Shown here in pieces: positions 34,384 through 43,204 of a stretch of 64,000 bases of DNA (its first letter is position 1; the number at the start of each line of letters is the position of its first letter). The notes below the pieces were generated by a model that was given only the letters and a program-made list of their open reading frames with translations, ran no database searches and was not told the DNA's origin. A program made the position numbers and the translations under genes. Origin of the DNA: Flavobacterium sp. 83 (GTDB lineage: Bacteria; Bacteroidota; Bacteroidia; Flavobacteriales; Flavobacteriaceae); the NCBI RefSeq assembly GCF_000744835.1, contig NZ_JQMS01000001.1, forward strand, positions 558,001 through 622,000. The letters are read 5' to 3'.

Positions 34384-34884
34384 TTGAAACAACTGCTTTA
34401 CCTTTTATTGATTCTTATTTTTTTTACAGCATGTAAATCAAGTTCTGTTATTGTTCCTGAAAGAAAAACGGAGGTAGACACTGACAGAACAAAGCATTTA
34501 ATAGCACAATTAATTCATTCCGCTTCTGAAAATCTTGGCATTAAATATAAAAGTGGAGGCACAACAAAGGCAGGTTTTGACTGTTCAGGATTAATCTATT
34601 CCGTTTTTAATTCTTATAACATTCAACTCCCTCGTTCCTCTTTTGAACAATCAAAATTAGGATTAATCATTGATAAAGAGCGCGATAATATCAAAAAAGG
34701 AGATCTAATATTTTTTAAAACCAATAGAAAGTCTCAAATTAATCATGTAGGGATGGTAATTGAAGTTTCAGATGAGGATGTAAAATTTATTCATTCCTCT
34801 ACTTCCAAAGGTGTGATAATTTCTTCTACAAAAGAGCCGTACTACCAAAACTCCTTTGTCCAAATAAATAGAATTCTCAGATAA
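34384..34884 (+). CDS. NlpC/P60 peptidase, lipoprotein
   Basis: A 166-residue cell-wall hydrolase. The lipoprotein signal is KQLLYLLLILIFFTAC with Cys17. The catalytic triad of the NlpC/P60 fold is visible: Cys in AGFDCSGLIYSVF, His in NHVGMVIEV and a second His in FIHSSTSKG. Such enzymes cut D-Glu-mDAP bonds in peptidoglycan. The start codon is TTG at 34384; an in-frame TAA lies 24 bases upstream with no ATG between, and the signal peptide begins right after the TTG. Confidence 0.9.
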   Translation: MKQLLYLLLILIFFTACKSSSVIVPERKTEVDTDRTKHLIAQLIHSASENLGIKYKSGGTTKAGFDCSGLIYSVFNSYNIQLPRSSFEQSKLGLIIDKERDNIKKGDLIFFKTNRKSQINHVGMVIEVSDEDVKFIHSSTSKGVIISSTKEPYYQNSFVQINRILR

Positions 34885-34949
34885 ACACGCTCAATATTTG
34901 TTTATAAAAAAATAAAGTTATTCTTACTAAAAAATTGTACTTTAGATAA

Positions 34950-36986
34950 ATGAAAGTATTACAATTTCCTTTAGCGAGAATAACCTTTGGTTTCATACTA
35001 GGAATTCTATTTCCTTTTTATTTGAAAACCAATCCTATAGTAGTATTTATTCTTCTTATTGTTTCCATAATCACTTTTAGTTCTTTTTATTATTTATCGA
35101 TAAAAAATTACACTAAAAATGTTTATTTTGGCATATCCACCTATGTACTTTCGTTTTTTATAGGAGCAACAACATTAATTGTCCATACTGATAATTACCA
35201 AAAAAGTAATTATATCCATTATAATTCTATTTTTGAAAAACCGCATTTGATTTCCGTTACACTACGCGAAAAATTAAAAAGTTCAAATTTTAATGATCGT
35301 TATGTTGCACTTGTGAACCACATTGATCAAACAGAAAACTCAGGCAGGATACTCTTAAATATTAGAAAGGACAGTTTGAATCATCAAATTGAAATTGGAA
35401 CACAATTACGAATTAGAGGCACTTTATATAAAAATAGTCCTCCGTATAACCCTAACCAATTTGATTACAGTAATTATTTAGAGAACAAACAAATTTATGC
35501 CCAACTCTATGCAGATGCTGAAGATATTAGTGTCAGTTCAGAAATAGATAAGAACATTTGGTATTATACTTCTCGATTACGAACAAAAATCATCCATAAC
35601 CTTGAGAAAAATAACTTCCATAAAACCGAATTAAATGTAGCTGTTGCGCTAATAATGGGACAACAACAAGATATTTCTCCAGAAATTATTCGGGATTATC
35701 AATATGCCGGCGCTGTGCATATTTTATCGGTTTCAGGATTACATATTGGATTCATATTACTTTTTGTCACTTTCATTCTAAAACCTTTACCTAATACAAA
35801 ACGAGGCTCTTTTATCAAACTGATAATTATTCTGGCTTCATTATCCTTATTTGGATTAATCGCAGGATTAGCCCCTTCTGTAGTACGTTCTGTAGTTATG
35901 TTTTCGTTTGTTGCAATAGGCAGCCATTTGCGCAGAAGTGTAAATATTTACCACACTTTGTTGGTATCTATGCTGCTTATATTACTTTTTCAACCTTCCT
36001 TTTTATTTGATGTGGGATTTCAGTTAAGTTATATCGCGTTGTTTTTCATCATTTGGTTACAACCACTTTTAACTTCTATTTGGTTACCAAAAAATAAAAT
36101 TTCAAAATACATTTGGGATATCCTCACGGTTTCTTTCGCGGCACAAATAGGTACTTTACCATTGAGTATCTATTATTTCCATCAATTTCCCGGCTTATTC
36201 TTTGTGACCAATTTAATTATCATTCCATTACTTAGCATCGTAATGGTTTTAGGTGTTGTAGTTATGGTATTGGCAGCATTTGGTTATGTTCCTTTATTAC
36301 TTTCCAAACCACTGGAATGGAGTGTTTTTTACTTGAATAAAATCATCAATTCTATTGCCTCATTAGAGCAATTCATCATTCAAAACATTCCTTTTAATTT
36401 GTATTTTTTAATCAGCTTCTATTTAATAATAATCAGCGCTGTGCTTTGGTTCAAAAAGCCAAGTTTCAATAAACTGGCCATGATTTTAATTTCGTTTATC
36501 TTACTGCAGATTTCATATATAGAAAATGAATCCGACATACAAAACCAAGAAGAATGGGTGGTTTTCAATTCCAAGAAAAACACATTGATTACAGAAAGAA
36601 ACGGAAAAAAAATCACCTTATATGGTAACGACAGTATTTTAAAAACTTGTCAAACAAACAATATCCTAACCTCTTATTTAGTTGGAAATTTCAGCACTTT
36701 GGAAACTAAAAAAAGAATTCAAAACACTGCTTTTTTCAACGGTAAAAAAATTCTGATTTTGGATAGTTTAGGAATTTATCCGAAAAATATAAAACCTGAT
36801 GTTTTATTACTTACACAATCCCCAAAGATAAATTTAGAGCGTTTATTTCAATCTATACACCCCAAAATAGTTGTTGCCGATGCATCAAATTACAAGACCC
36901 TTCAAAAATATTGGAAAGCTACTTGCTATAAACAAAAAATCCCTTTTCACGCAACTGGTGAAAAGGGATTTTATAAACTAAATTGA
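34950..36986 (+). CDS. comEC: ComEC/Rec2-family DNA-uptake channel, without a metallo-beta-lactamase active site
   Basis: A 678-residue integral membrane protein. An N-terminal DUF4131 domain (about 20-190, with two opening helices) precedes the competence domain (about 225-500) with VAVALIMGQQQDISPEI, AGAVHILSVSGLHIGFI and APSVVRSVVMFSFVAIGSH. The C-terminal part (530-678) resembles a remnant of the beta-lactamase domain but has no HxHxDH metal motif. In natural transformation ComEC carries single-stranded DNA across the inner membrane. Its last codons double as a terminator for the convergent gene; the two stop codons are only 3 nt apart. Confidence 0.88.
   Translation: MKVLQFPLARITFGFILGILFPFYLKTNPIVVFILLIVSIITFSSFYYLSIKNYTKNVYFGISTYVLSFFIGATTLIVHTDNYQKSNYIHYNSIFEKPHLISVTLREKLKSSNFNDRYVALVNHIDQTENSGRILLNIRKDSLNHQIEIGTQLRIRGTLYKNSPPYNPNQFDYSNYLENKQIYAQLYADAEDISVSSEIDKNIWYYTSRLRTKIIHNLEKNNFHKTELNVAVALIMGQQQDISPEIIRDYQYAGAVHILSVSGLHIGFILLFVTFILKPLPNTKRGSFIKLIIILASLSLFGLIAGLAPSVVRSVVMFSFVAIGSHLRRSVNIYHTLLVSMLLILLFQPSFLFDVGFQLSYIALFFIIWLQPLLTSIWLPKNKISKYIWDILTVSFAAQIGTLPLSIYYFHQFPGLFFVTNLIIIPLLSIVMVLGVVVMVLAAFGYVPLLLSKPLEWSVFYLNKIINSIASLEQFIIQNIPFNLYFLISFYLIIISAVLWFKKPSFNKLAMILISFILLQISYIENESDIQNQEEWVVFNSKKNTLITERNGKKITLYGNDSILKTCQTNNILTSYLVGNFSTLETKKRIQNTAFFNGKKILILDSLGIYPKNIKPDVLLLTQSPKINLERLFQSIHPKIVVADASNYKTLQKYWKATCYKQKIPFHATGEKGFYKLN
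36929..36972 (-). terminator. Terminator inside the comEC 3' coding end
   Basis: A 15-bp stem (36936-36950 with 36958-36972), loop GCAACTG, with a strong T run on the minus strand. It lies downstream of the thioredoxin-like gene stop at 36990 and wholly inside comEC codons. Confidence 0.75.
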
Positions 36987-36989
36987 AAA

Positions 36990-37451
36990 TTATTTCTTTT
37001 TCAGAATTCCATTAGCAACTTCAAGCCAAGCGGTTGGTCCACCCGCCACATATCCTGTACTACCTAATCCTTCAAAATTTACTTTTCCTTCTTTATCGGT
37101 TCCGTTTGCAAAATAAATTGTTGGGAAACCTTGGATTGAAAAAGCCTGTTGCAATTCATTGTTCTGTGCTTTAATTTCGGGAGTTTGAGGAGTTCTTCTA
37201 GGATAATCTAATTCTACAAGTACTACATTTTCATTTGCCCATTTTTGAAATTCAGGAGTTTTCAATACTTCTTTTTGCAATCTGATACACCACCCACACC
37301 AATCGCTACCTGTAAAAAACAGCAACAATGGTTTTTTTTCTTTATTACCAATGGCAATCGCTTCTTTAACATCGGTATGCCAATTGAGCTCTTGTGCCTG
37401 TGAAGAAATGATTCCTATAAAGAATACAATTATTAAATATATTTTTCTCAT
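36990..37451 (-). CDS. Secreted thioredoxin-fold protein
   Basis: A 153-residue periplasmic protein. The signal peptide (1-19) ends SSQAQ. The thioredoxin-like core carries the redox motif in GSDWCGWCIRLQKE and the cis-Pro in IQGFPTIYF. It resembles DUF255/thioredoxin_7 proteins that act as disulfide reductants or in protein folding. The start at MRKIYL (37451) is preferred over an upstream Met at 37472, because a -7 promoter box overlaps that upstream codon. Confidence 0.88.
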   Translation of the reverse strand: MRKIYLIIVFFIGIISSQAQELNWHTDVKEAIAIGNKEKKPLLLFFTGSDWCGWCIRLQKEVLKTPEFQKWANENVVLVELDYPRRTPQTPEIKAQNNELQQAFSIQGFPTIYFANGTDKEGKVNFEGLGSTGYVAGGPTAWLEVANGILKKK

Positions 37452-37469
37452 AATCGATTTATTTTTGTA

Positions 37470-37477
37470 CAAATTTA
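37470..37477 (-). promoter_or_regulatory. -7 box that fixes the thioredoxin-like gene start
   Basis: Minus-strand TAAATTTG lies across the codon at 37472. Transcription would begin near 37463, leaving only the ATG at 37451 usable. Confidence 0.5.
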
Positions 37478-37496
37478 AACAAAAACAATACCAGAA

Positions 37497-39260
37497 TTAA
37501 TGTATACCATGCATTATTTTTTTAACAACAGGAGTTAAAAGCATAATTAACACTCCGATACCTATTGGTATTAAAGTAAAAATCAAGAAGAAAGTTGTCA
37601 TAGAATATTGCGATGTAATTTCATCAATCATCCCACCCATTGTACCAGCAATTTTATTACCAATTGCAATAGCCAGATACCAAATTCCAAACATAATACC
37701 AATCATTCTACTTGGAACTAATTTACTCAAATAAGAGAGCCCAACTGGCGATATAAACAATTCTCCCATAGTATGGAAAAAATAAGCCAAAACCAACCAG
37801 ATTAAACTTACTGAAGCTACTTTTGCCCCAGCAGGAATAGTACTTGACCCAAAAGCTAAAACACCAAAACCTATTCCTAGAAGTATCATTCCTAATCCAT
37901 TTTTAATTGTCGCTGGCGGATTGTATTTGCTCTCCCATAATTTAGCCACCAAAGGTGAAAATGTAATAATAAATAAAGAATTAAGAATCCCAAACCAAGT
38001 AGCGGGAATTTCAGCTTTAACCTGTAAATACTGATCCTTGAGCATGTAGATTACCAAAAACCAAATAATTGCAAAACCAATTGCTAAAACAACATTCCCT
38101 AAAGCATATTTTTTGAACGTTTGCTTATATAGTTTCATTAAAACAAACGTTATAATTGCCATTGGGGTAACCGTCAAAATAGTATTTACAATATTAAAAA
38201 TAATTTTAGAGTTCCCCACTAAAATTCTATTGGTGTAATCACTCGCAAAAATGGTCATAGAACCACCGGCTTGCTCAAAGGATGCCCAAAAAAATACGGT
38301 GATAAATGCCAAAATTATTACCGCTATCATTCGGTCTCTTAAAACAGGAGTGTATTGAGTAATTCTTTTTATTAAAACAAAAACAAAAAGCAACAATGAA
38401 AATAGAATTACGAAGTTACTTCCAGAAAGACTACCTACATTAAAATCAAACAAATTAAAATTGGATATTTTAGATACTGGGTCATTAATAATCCAAGCTA
38501 GACCAAGTACCGAAACCAAACCAATAATTGAAAGATCAAAAGCTGAAAACGGGTTTAATTTTGCAACAGATGGATCTTCATTATGATTTACAATTTCATT
38601 TTTAACAGGTTTAAGACCAATATCTCCAAAAATATTTTGAGTGAAATAAAATTGAAGCATTCCAATGAACATAAATATTCCTGCAAGTCCAAAACCATAA
38701 CTCCAACCCCAATTTTCACTTTCACCAATATAACCACACAAAAGCATTCCTAAAAAAGCTCCCGAATTTACTCCCATATAAAAAATACTGAAAGCACCGT
38801 CTTTCTTCTCTATTTTATCTTTATACATGTGAGACAAAATCGAAGTCATATTAGGTTTAAACAAACCGATTCCTAAAACTAAGAAAAACAACCCAAGGTA
38901 CATAAAAGCATGACTTGCTTCTTCCAAAGCCATTGATATATGTCCTAAAGTCATTAATAAACAACCGTAAATAACAGCCCAGCGATACCCAATGATTTTA
39001 TCAGCAATATACCCTCCCAAAATAGGCGTCAAATAGGCCAATGCAGTATAAGAACCATAAATAGCCAAGGCGTGTTCTCTAGGCCATCCCCATCCAGGAT
39101 TGTCGCCCATTATTGAAGATGTTAAAAACAAAACTAATAAAGCACGCATTCCGTAGTATGAAAATCTTTCCCACATCTCTGTAAAAAAGATAACAAACAA
39201 TCCAGCCGGCTGACCTAAAACTGGATTTCTAAAAAAATCATTTGAATTTGAATCTGACAT
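37497..39260 (-). CDS. Proton-dependent oligopeptide transporter (POT/PTR family), larger copy
   Basis: A 587-residue MFS carrier for di- and tripeptides in the inner membrane. The PTR signature EMWERFSYYGMRALLVLFL lies at about 28-46, and the second PTR motif is in FFLVLGIGLFKPNMTSIL (about 126-143). EMWERF holds the proton-coupling ExxERFxY motif. It has about 14 helices, with two extra ones in the central linker as usual for bacterial POTs. It follows another POT gene by 15 nt and an exopeptidase, so the three form one peptide-use operon. The start is at MSDSNSNDFF. Confidence 0.92.
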   Translation of the reverse strand: MSDSNSNDFFRNPVLGQPAGLFVIFFTEMWERFSYYGMRALLVLFLTSSIMGDNPGWGWPREHALAIYGSYTALAYLTPILGGYIADKIIGYRWAVIYGCLLMTLGHISMALEEASHAFMYLGLFFLVLGIGLFKPNMTSILSHMYKDKIEKKDGAFSIFYMGVNSGAFLGMLLCGYIGESENWGWSYGFGLAGIFMFIGMLQFYFTQNIFGDIGLKPVKNEIVNHNEDPSVAKLNPFSAFDLSIIGLVSVLGLAWIINDPVSKISNFNLFDFNVGSLSGSNFVILFSLLLFVFVLIKRITQYTPVLRDRMIAVIILAFITVFFWASFEQAGGSMTIFASDYTNRILVGNSKIIFNIVNTILTVTPMAIITFVLMKLYKQTFKKYALGNVVLAIGFAIIWFLVIYMLKDQYLQVKAEIPATWFGILNSLFIITFSPLVAKLWESKYNPPATIKNGLGMILLGIGFGVLAFGSSTIPAGAKVASVSLIWLVLAYFFHTMGELFISPVGLSYLSKLVPSRMIGIMFGIWYLAIAIGNKIAGTMGGMIDEITSQYSMTTFFLIFTLIPIGIGVLIMLLTPVVKKIMHGIH

Positions 39261-39275
39261 TTAATTTAGTTTTAA

Positions 39276-40760
39276 TTATTTAACCTCTTGCATTAATTTT
39301 TTAATCAATGGTGTCATAATTATTAGAAAAACACCCGCAACAATCGAATAAACTGCTAATTGGTAATAACCTTCTGTGTAGGATTGAAGTTTAGAAACTA
39401 AAGTTGTCCCTGTATTTGATCTGGACATTTCAGCACCTAATTTTCCTGCCGCTAACTGCCCAAAGGCACTCGCTAAAAACCACAACCCCATCATCATACC
39501 AAACAATCGTTTTGGCGAAAGCTTTGTAATGATAGACATCCCTATTGGACCTAAACATAGTTCACCAATTGTAGTGACCAAATAGGCAAAAGTAAAAACA
39601 TTCAAAGATGTAATTCCTTCAGCATTTGCAAAAAATCGAGTGTAATAAAAGATATAAAATGAGGCGCCAAGAAATAAAAATCCAATTCCAAATTTAATTA
39701 CGGTATTTGGCTCTATTTTCTTTTTAGCCATCCATAACCAGAGTAATCCAACTATAGGACTAAAAACAACCACAAAAAAAGTATTTGAGCTATTATTGAC
39801 TACATTAGGATCAATATTAAAAAATAACAAACTAGTATCTAAATTATCTTTGGCAAAAAGCGATAATGAACCTCCACTTTGTTCGTAAATAGCATTAAAT
39901 AAAAAATAGAAAAATATAAATAAGAAGGCTGCAATTAGTTTTTTTTGAGCATTGATTTGCTTCAAATTAATCACTTCGAAAATGAAATACGAAATTGCAA
40001 TAATCCCGATAGTGTACATAAAATAATCCGTATAATCCGTATTCTTTACCATGATAAATATAAACGGAATACTCAACAACGAACAGACGTAAACTGAAAT
40101 CTCTCTGATTTTTCTTTTACTTGAAGTCAAATTTAACAAAGGAGAGTCACCTATTGGACCTAGATGTTTTTTTGTAAACAAAAAAGTCAGAAGACCAAAA
40201 ATCATTACAATTGCCGCAGACAAGAAACACAATTTCCAAGAATAATATTTACCCAAATAAATACACAAAGCACCTCCTAAAAGGCCGCCTATATTAATTC
40301 CTGCATAAAACATCCCATACCCTGCATCTCTACGGTGATCACTTTCATGATATAATTCTCCAACCATGGATGAAATATTAGGTTTAAAAAAACCGGTTCC
40401 AATGATAGAAAATGCAATTCCATAATAAAACATGTCTTGAGGAGAAAAAGCGATTAAAAGATTCCCTAAGATCATTACAATACCTCCAAAAAAAAGTGAC
40501 TTTCTAAAACCTAAAATTTTATCGGCAAAAATCCCTCCTATAAACGTAAAAGCATAAACAAAAGCCTGTATTGCACCATATTGCAAATTAGCCGCCTCAT
40601 CTTTTAATAAAAGTTGGTCTACCATAAAAAAAGTAAGAACCCCTCTCATGCCGTAAAAGCAAAACCGTTCCCACATTTCTACCATAAACAAGTACCATAA
40701 TTGTTTAGGATACTTTCCCTGAAAATTTTGTATTTGTTCTATAGTTAGCTTTGCATCCAT
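39276..40760 (-). CDS. Proton-dependent oligopeptide transporter (POT/PTR family), smaller copy
   Basis: A 494-residue paralogue of the following transporter. It keeps VEMWERFCFYGMRGVLTFFM (proton-coupling ExxERF) and FSIIGTGFFKPNISSMVGEL. It is shorter mainly in the central and C-terminal parts. Two different POT carriers in tandem probably cover different peptide substrates. The gene lies 6 nt after the DPP4 gene and 15 nt before the second POT, pointing to one transcript. Confidence 0.92.
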   Translation of the reverse strand: MDAKLTIEQIQNFQGKYPKQLWYLFMVEMWERFCFYGMRGVLTFFMVDQLLLKDEAANLQYGAIQAFVYAFTFIGGIFADKILGFRKSLFFGGIVMILGNLLIAFSPQDMFYYGIAFSIIGTGFFKPNISSMVGELYHESDHRRDAGYGMFYAGINIGGLLGGALCIYLGKYYSWKLCFLSAAIVMIFGLLTFLFTKKHLGPIGDSPLLNLTSSKRKIREISVYVCSLLSIPFIFIMVKNTDYTDYFMYTIGIIAISYFIFEVINLKQINAQKKLIAAFLFIFFYFLFNAIYEQSGGSLSLFAKDNLDTSLLFFNIDPNVVNNSSNTFFVVVFSPIVGLLWLWMAKKKIEPNTVIKFGIGFLFLGASFYIFYYTRFFANAEGITSLNVFTFAYLVTTIGELCLGPIGMSIITKLSPKRLFGMMMGLWFLASAFGQLAAGKLGAEMSRSNTGTTLVSKLQSYTEGYYQLAVYSIVAGVFLIIMTPLIKKLMQEVK

Positions 40761-40766
40761 ATTTAT

Positions 40767-42935
40767 TTATAAATTTTCTTTGATAAAGTTAGTCATTTTG
40801 GTGTACAATTGAATTCTAGTTTTACCTCCATAAATTCCGTGATTTTTGTCCGGATAAATTTGAGAATCAAATTGCTTGTTTGCTTGAATTAGCGCTTCCA
40901 TCATTTGCATAGAATTTTGTACATGCACATTATCATCTCCTGAACCATGAATCAAAAGGAATTTCCCTTTTAATTTTTCAACGTGGTTTATTGGAGAGTT
41001 CTCATCGTAACCACTTGCATTTTCCTGAGGTGTTTGCATGTAACGTTCTGTGTAAACACTATCATAAAATCGCCAATTGGTTACCGGAGCAACGGCTATA
41101 GCCATTTTGAAAACGTCATTCCCTTTCATTATACAATTAGAAGCCATAAATCCTCCAAAACTCCATCCCCAGATTCCAATTCTGGATTTATCCACAAAAG
41201 AATAATTTCCAATAACTTTTGCTGCATCAATTTGATCTTCAACTTCGAATTTCCCTAATTCTTTTTGTGTGCATTTTTTAAAATCAGCACCTTTAAAACC
41301 AGTTCCACGTCCGTCAACACAAGCCACAATATAACCCTGTTGCGCTAACATCATAAACCAGTAATCATCATTTGCATTCCAGTCGTTATTTACTTGTTGG
41401 GATCCCGGTCCTGAGTATTGGTACATAAAAACAGGATATTTTTTAGTAGCATCAAAATCCTTTGGTTTTATCATCCATGCATTCAACTCATTTCCTTTTT
41501 CTGTTTTTAAAACAAAAAATTCTTTAGACGGTAAGCTATATGCTTTTAATTTTGCTGCTAATGCTTCGTTATTTTCAATAACTTGAACTTGCTTTCCTGT
41601 TTTGGCTTCATTCAAAGTGTAGGTAGTAGGCTGTAATGTGCTAGAAAACGTATTAATGTAGTATTGAAAATTTGGACTAAAAGTAGCGGTATTTGTCCCA
41701 ACGTTTTTAGACAAACGGACTTTATTTTTTCCATCAAGGCTAATTCTGTAAATGTCTCTGTTAATTGATCCATTTTCTACTGATTGATAAAAAACGGTCT
41801 TTGTTTTTTCATCAAAACCATAGTAATTCGTCACTTCCCATTTTCCTTTGGTTATTTGATTTTTCAATTTTCCATTTTTATCATATAAATAAACATGGTT
41901 GAAACCGTCTTTTTCGCTAGTCCAGATAAAACTATTGTCTTTCAAAAAAGTCAAGTTGTCTGTAACGTCAACATACGCTTTGTCTTTTTCATTCAAAACA
42001 ACTTTTGCTGTGCCTGAATTTCCATCAACAAATAACAAGTCTAAATTATCCTGATGACGATTCAATACTTGTGCGGATAGTAAATTGGCATCATTAGTCC
42101 ATTTTATTCTGGCAATATAAAAATCATTGTAGTTCCCTAAATTAACTTTTTTGGTTGCATTGGCATTTACATCATAAATATGCAATGAAACCAATGAGTT
42201 TTTCTCGCCCGCTTTTGGATATTTAAATGTTTCAATTTTAGGATATAAATCTTTAGCAAATATTGACATTGAAAATTCAGGAACCTGACTTTCGTCAAAA
42301 CGAATATAAGCTACTTTCTTACTGTCCGTACTCCAGTCAAATGCTCTTACAAAAGCAAATTCTTCTTCGTAAACCCAATCCGTAATTCCGTTGATAATAT
42401 TATTTTTATTCCCATCCGTAGTAATTGGAGTTGATTTTTTAGACGCCAAATCATATACATACAAATTATTTTCTTTAGCGTAAGCTATCTTTTTACCATC
42501 TGGAGAAAAGGTAGGTTCCTGAATCTGAAAATCAAATAACTTTGTTAATTCTTTGGTTACAATATTGTACAAATAATAATCTGCAGTAAAAGAATGACGA
42601 AAAATTTGATTGGAGTTACACGCTAGCAAAATCAATTTTTCTTGAGCATCAAAAGTATAACTATCAATCATAGGCAATTCCTTATGGTCTTTAGTATCAA
42701 TTAAAACAGCTATTTTTTTCAAGGAAGCAAAATCATATAAATCAATTTGCATGCTTCTGGAAGCTCTGTCAAAATTCAATACCGTATATTGATTGGTATT
42801 TTTCATGGATTGTAATTCATCCATCCCTTTGGCACGAAAAGTACCGTTGTAGATTTCATCAATTGTGATTTTTTGCTGACCAAAAACAGTAAAACACAAG
42901 AATAAAAGTAAGGCTGTAATTTTGTTTGAATTCAT
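40767..42935 (-). CDS. Dipeptidyl peptidase IV-type serine exopeptidase (S9)
   Basis: A 722-residue periplasmic peptidase. A signal peptide (1-19, ...CFTVFGQ) precedes a DPP4 N-terminal beta-propeller (about 85-450) with the substrate-clamping DWVYEEEFAF double-Glu motif. The C-terminal alpha/beta hydrolase has nucleophile Ser in GIWGWSFGGFMA, Asp in HGSGDDNVHVQN and His in YPDKNHGIYGG. DPP4 removes X-Pro or X-Ala dipeptides from peptide N-termini. The downstream POT genes are suited to import these products. It is divergent from the HMG-CoA reductase gene. Confidence 0.94.
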   Translation of the reverse strand: MNSNKITALLLFLCFTVFGQQKITIDEIYNGTFRAKGMDELQSMKNTNQYTVLNFDRASRSMQIDLYDFASLKKIAVLIDTKDHKELPMIDSYTFDAQEKLILLACNSNQIFRHSFTADYYLYNIVTKELTKLFDFQIQEPTFSPDGKKIAYAKENNLYVYDLASKKSTPITTDGNKNNIINGITDWVYEEEFAFVRAFDWSTDSKKVAYIRFDESQVPEFSMSIFAKDLYPKIETFKYPKAGEKNSLVSLHIYDVNANATKKVNLGNYNDFYIARIKWTNDANLLSAQVLNRHQDNLDLLFVDGNSGTAKVVLNEKDKAYVDVTDNLTFLKDNSFIWTSEKDGFNHVYLYDKNGKLKNQITKGKWEVTNYYGFDEKTKTVFYQSVENGSINRDIYRISLDGKNKVRLSKNVGTNTATFSPNFQYYINTFSSTLQPTTYTLNEAKTGKQVQVIENNEALAAKLKAYSLPSKEFFVLKTEKGNELNAWMIKPKDFDATKKYPVFMYQYSGPGSQQVNNDWNANDDYWFMMLAQQGYIVACVDGRGTGFKGADFKKCTQKELGKFEVEDQIDAAKVIGNYSFVDKSRIGIWGWSFGGFMASNCIMKGNDVFKMAIAVAPVTNWRFYDSVYTERYMQTPQENASGYDENSPINHVEKLKGKFLLIHGSGDDNVHVQNSMQMMEALIQANKQFDSQIYPDKNHGIYGGKTRIQLYTKMTNFIKENL

Positions 42936-43168
42936 TTATAAATAATATTAAATTTTGGGAATATAGTTTATGCCATGAGGCATTATTTTCATTAGATATT
43001 CTTATTTTTAATCGTGACTATTTCGTCCTATTGATTTAAATATAAAAACCCTCAATTTTAGTGAAAAATTTACAATTATTTCACATTTGATGTGTTAAAT
43101 GTTAAAAACAATATTAAAGCCGACAATTTATTGAAGATAATATGATATGACTAAAACAGCTAAAAGCG

Positions 43169-43176
43169 TATCTTTG
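43169..43176 (+). promoter_or_regulatory. -7 box for the HMG-CoA reductase gene
   Basis: TATCTTTG matches TAnnTTTG, 28 bases before the ATG at 43205. No TTG at the usual spacing. Confidence 0.5.
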
Positions 43177-43204
43177 CAGGTATACATACTATAATCTATT
43201 GAGA

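Noticed and set aside
43199..43204. TTG start for HMG-CoA reductase
   Set aside because: An ATG follows two codons later and fits the spacing from the -7 box.
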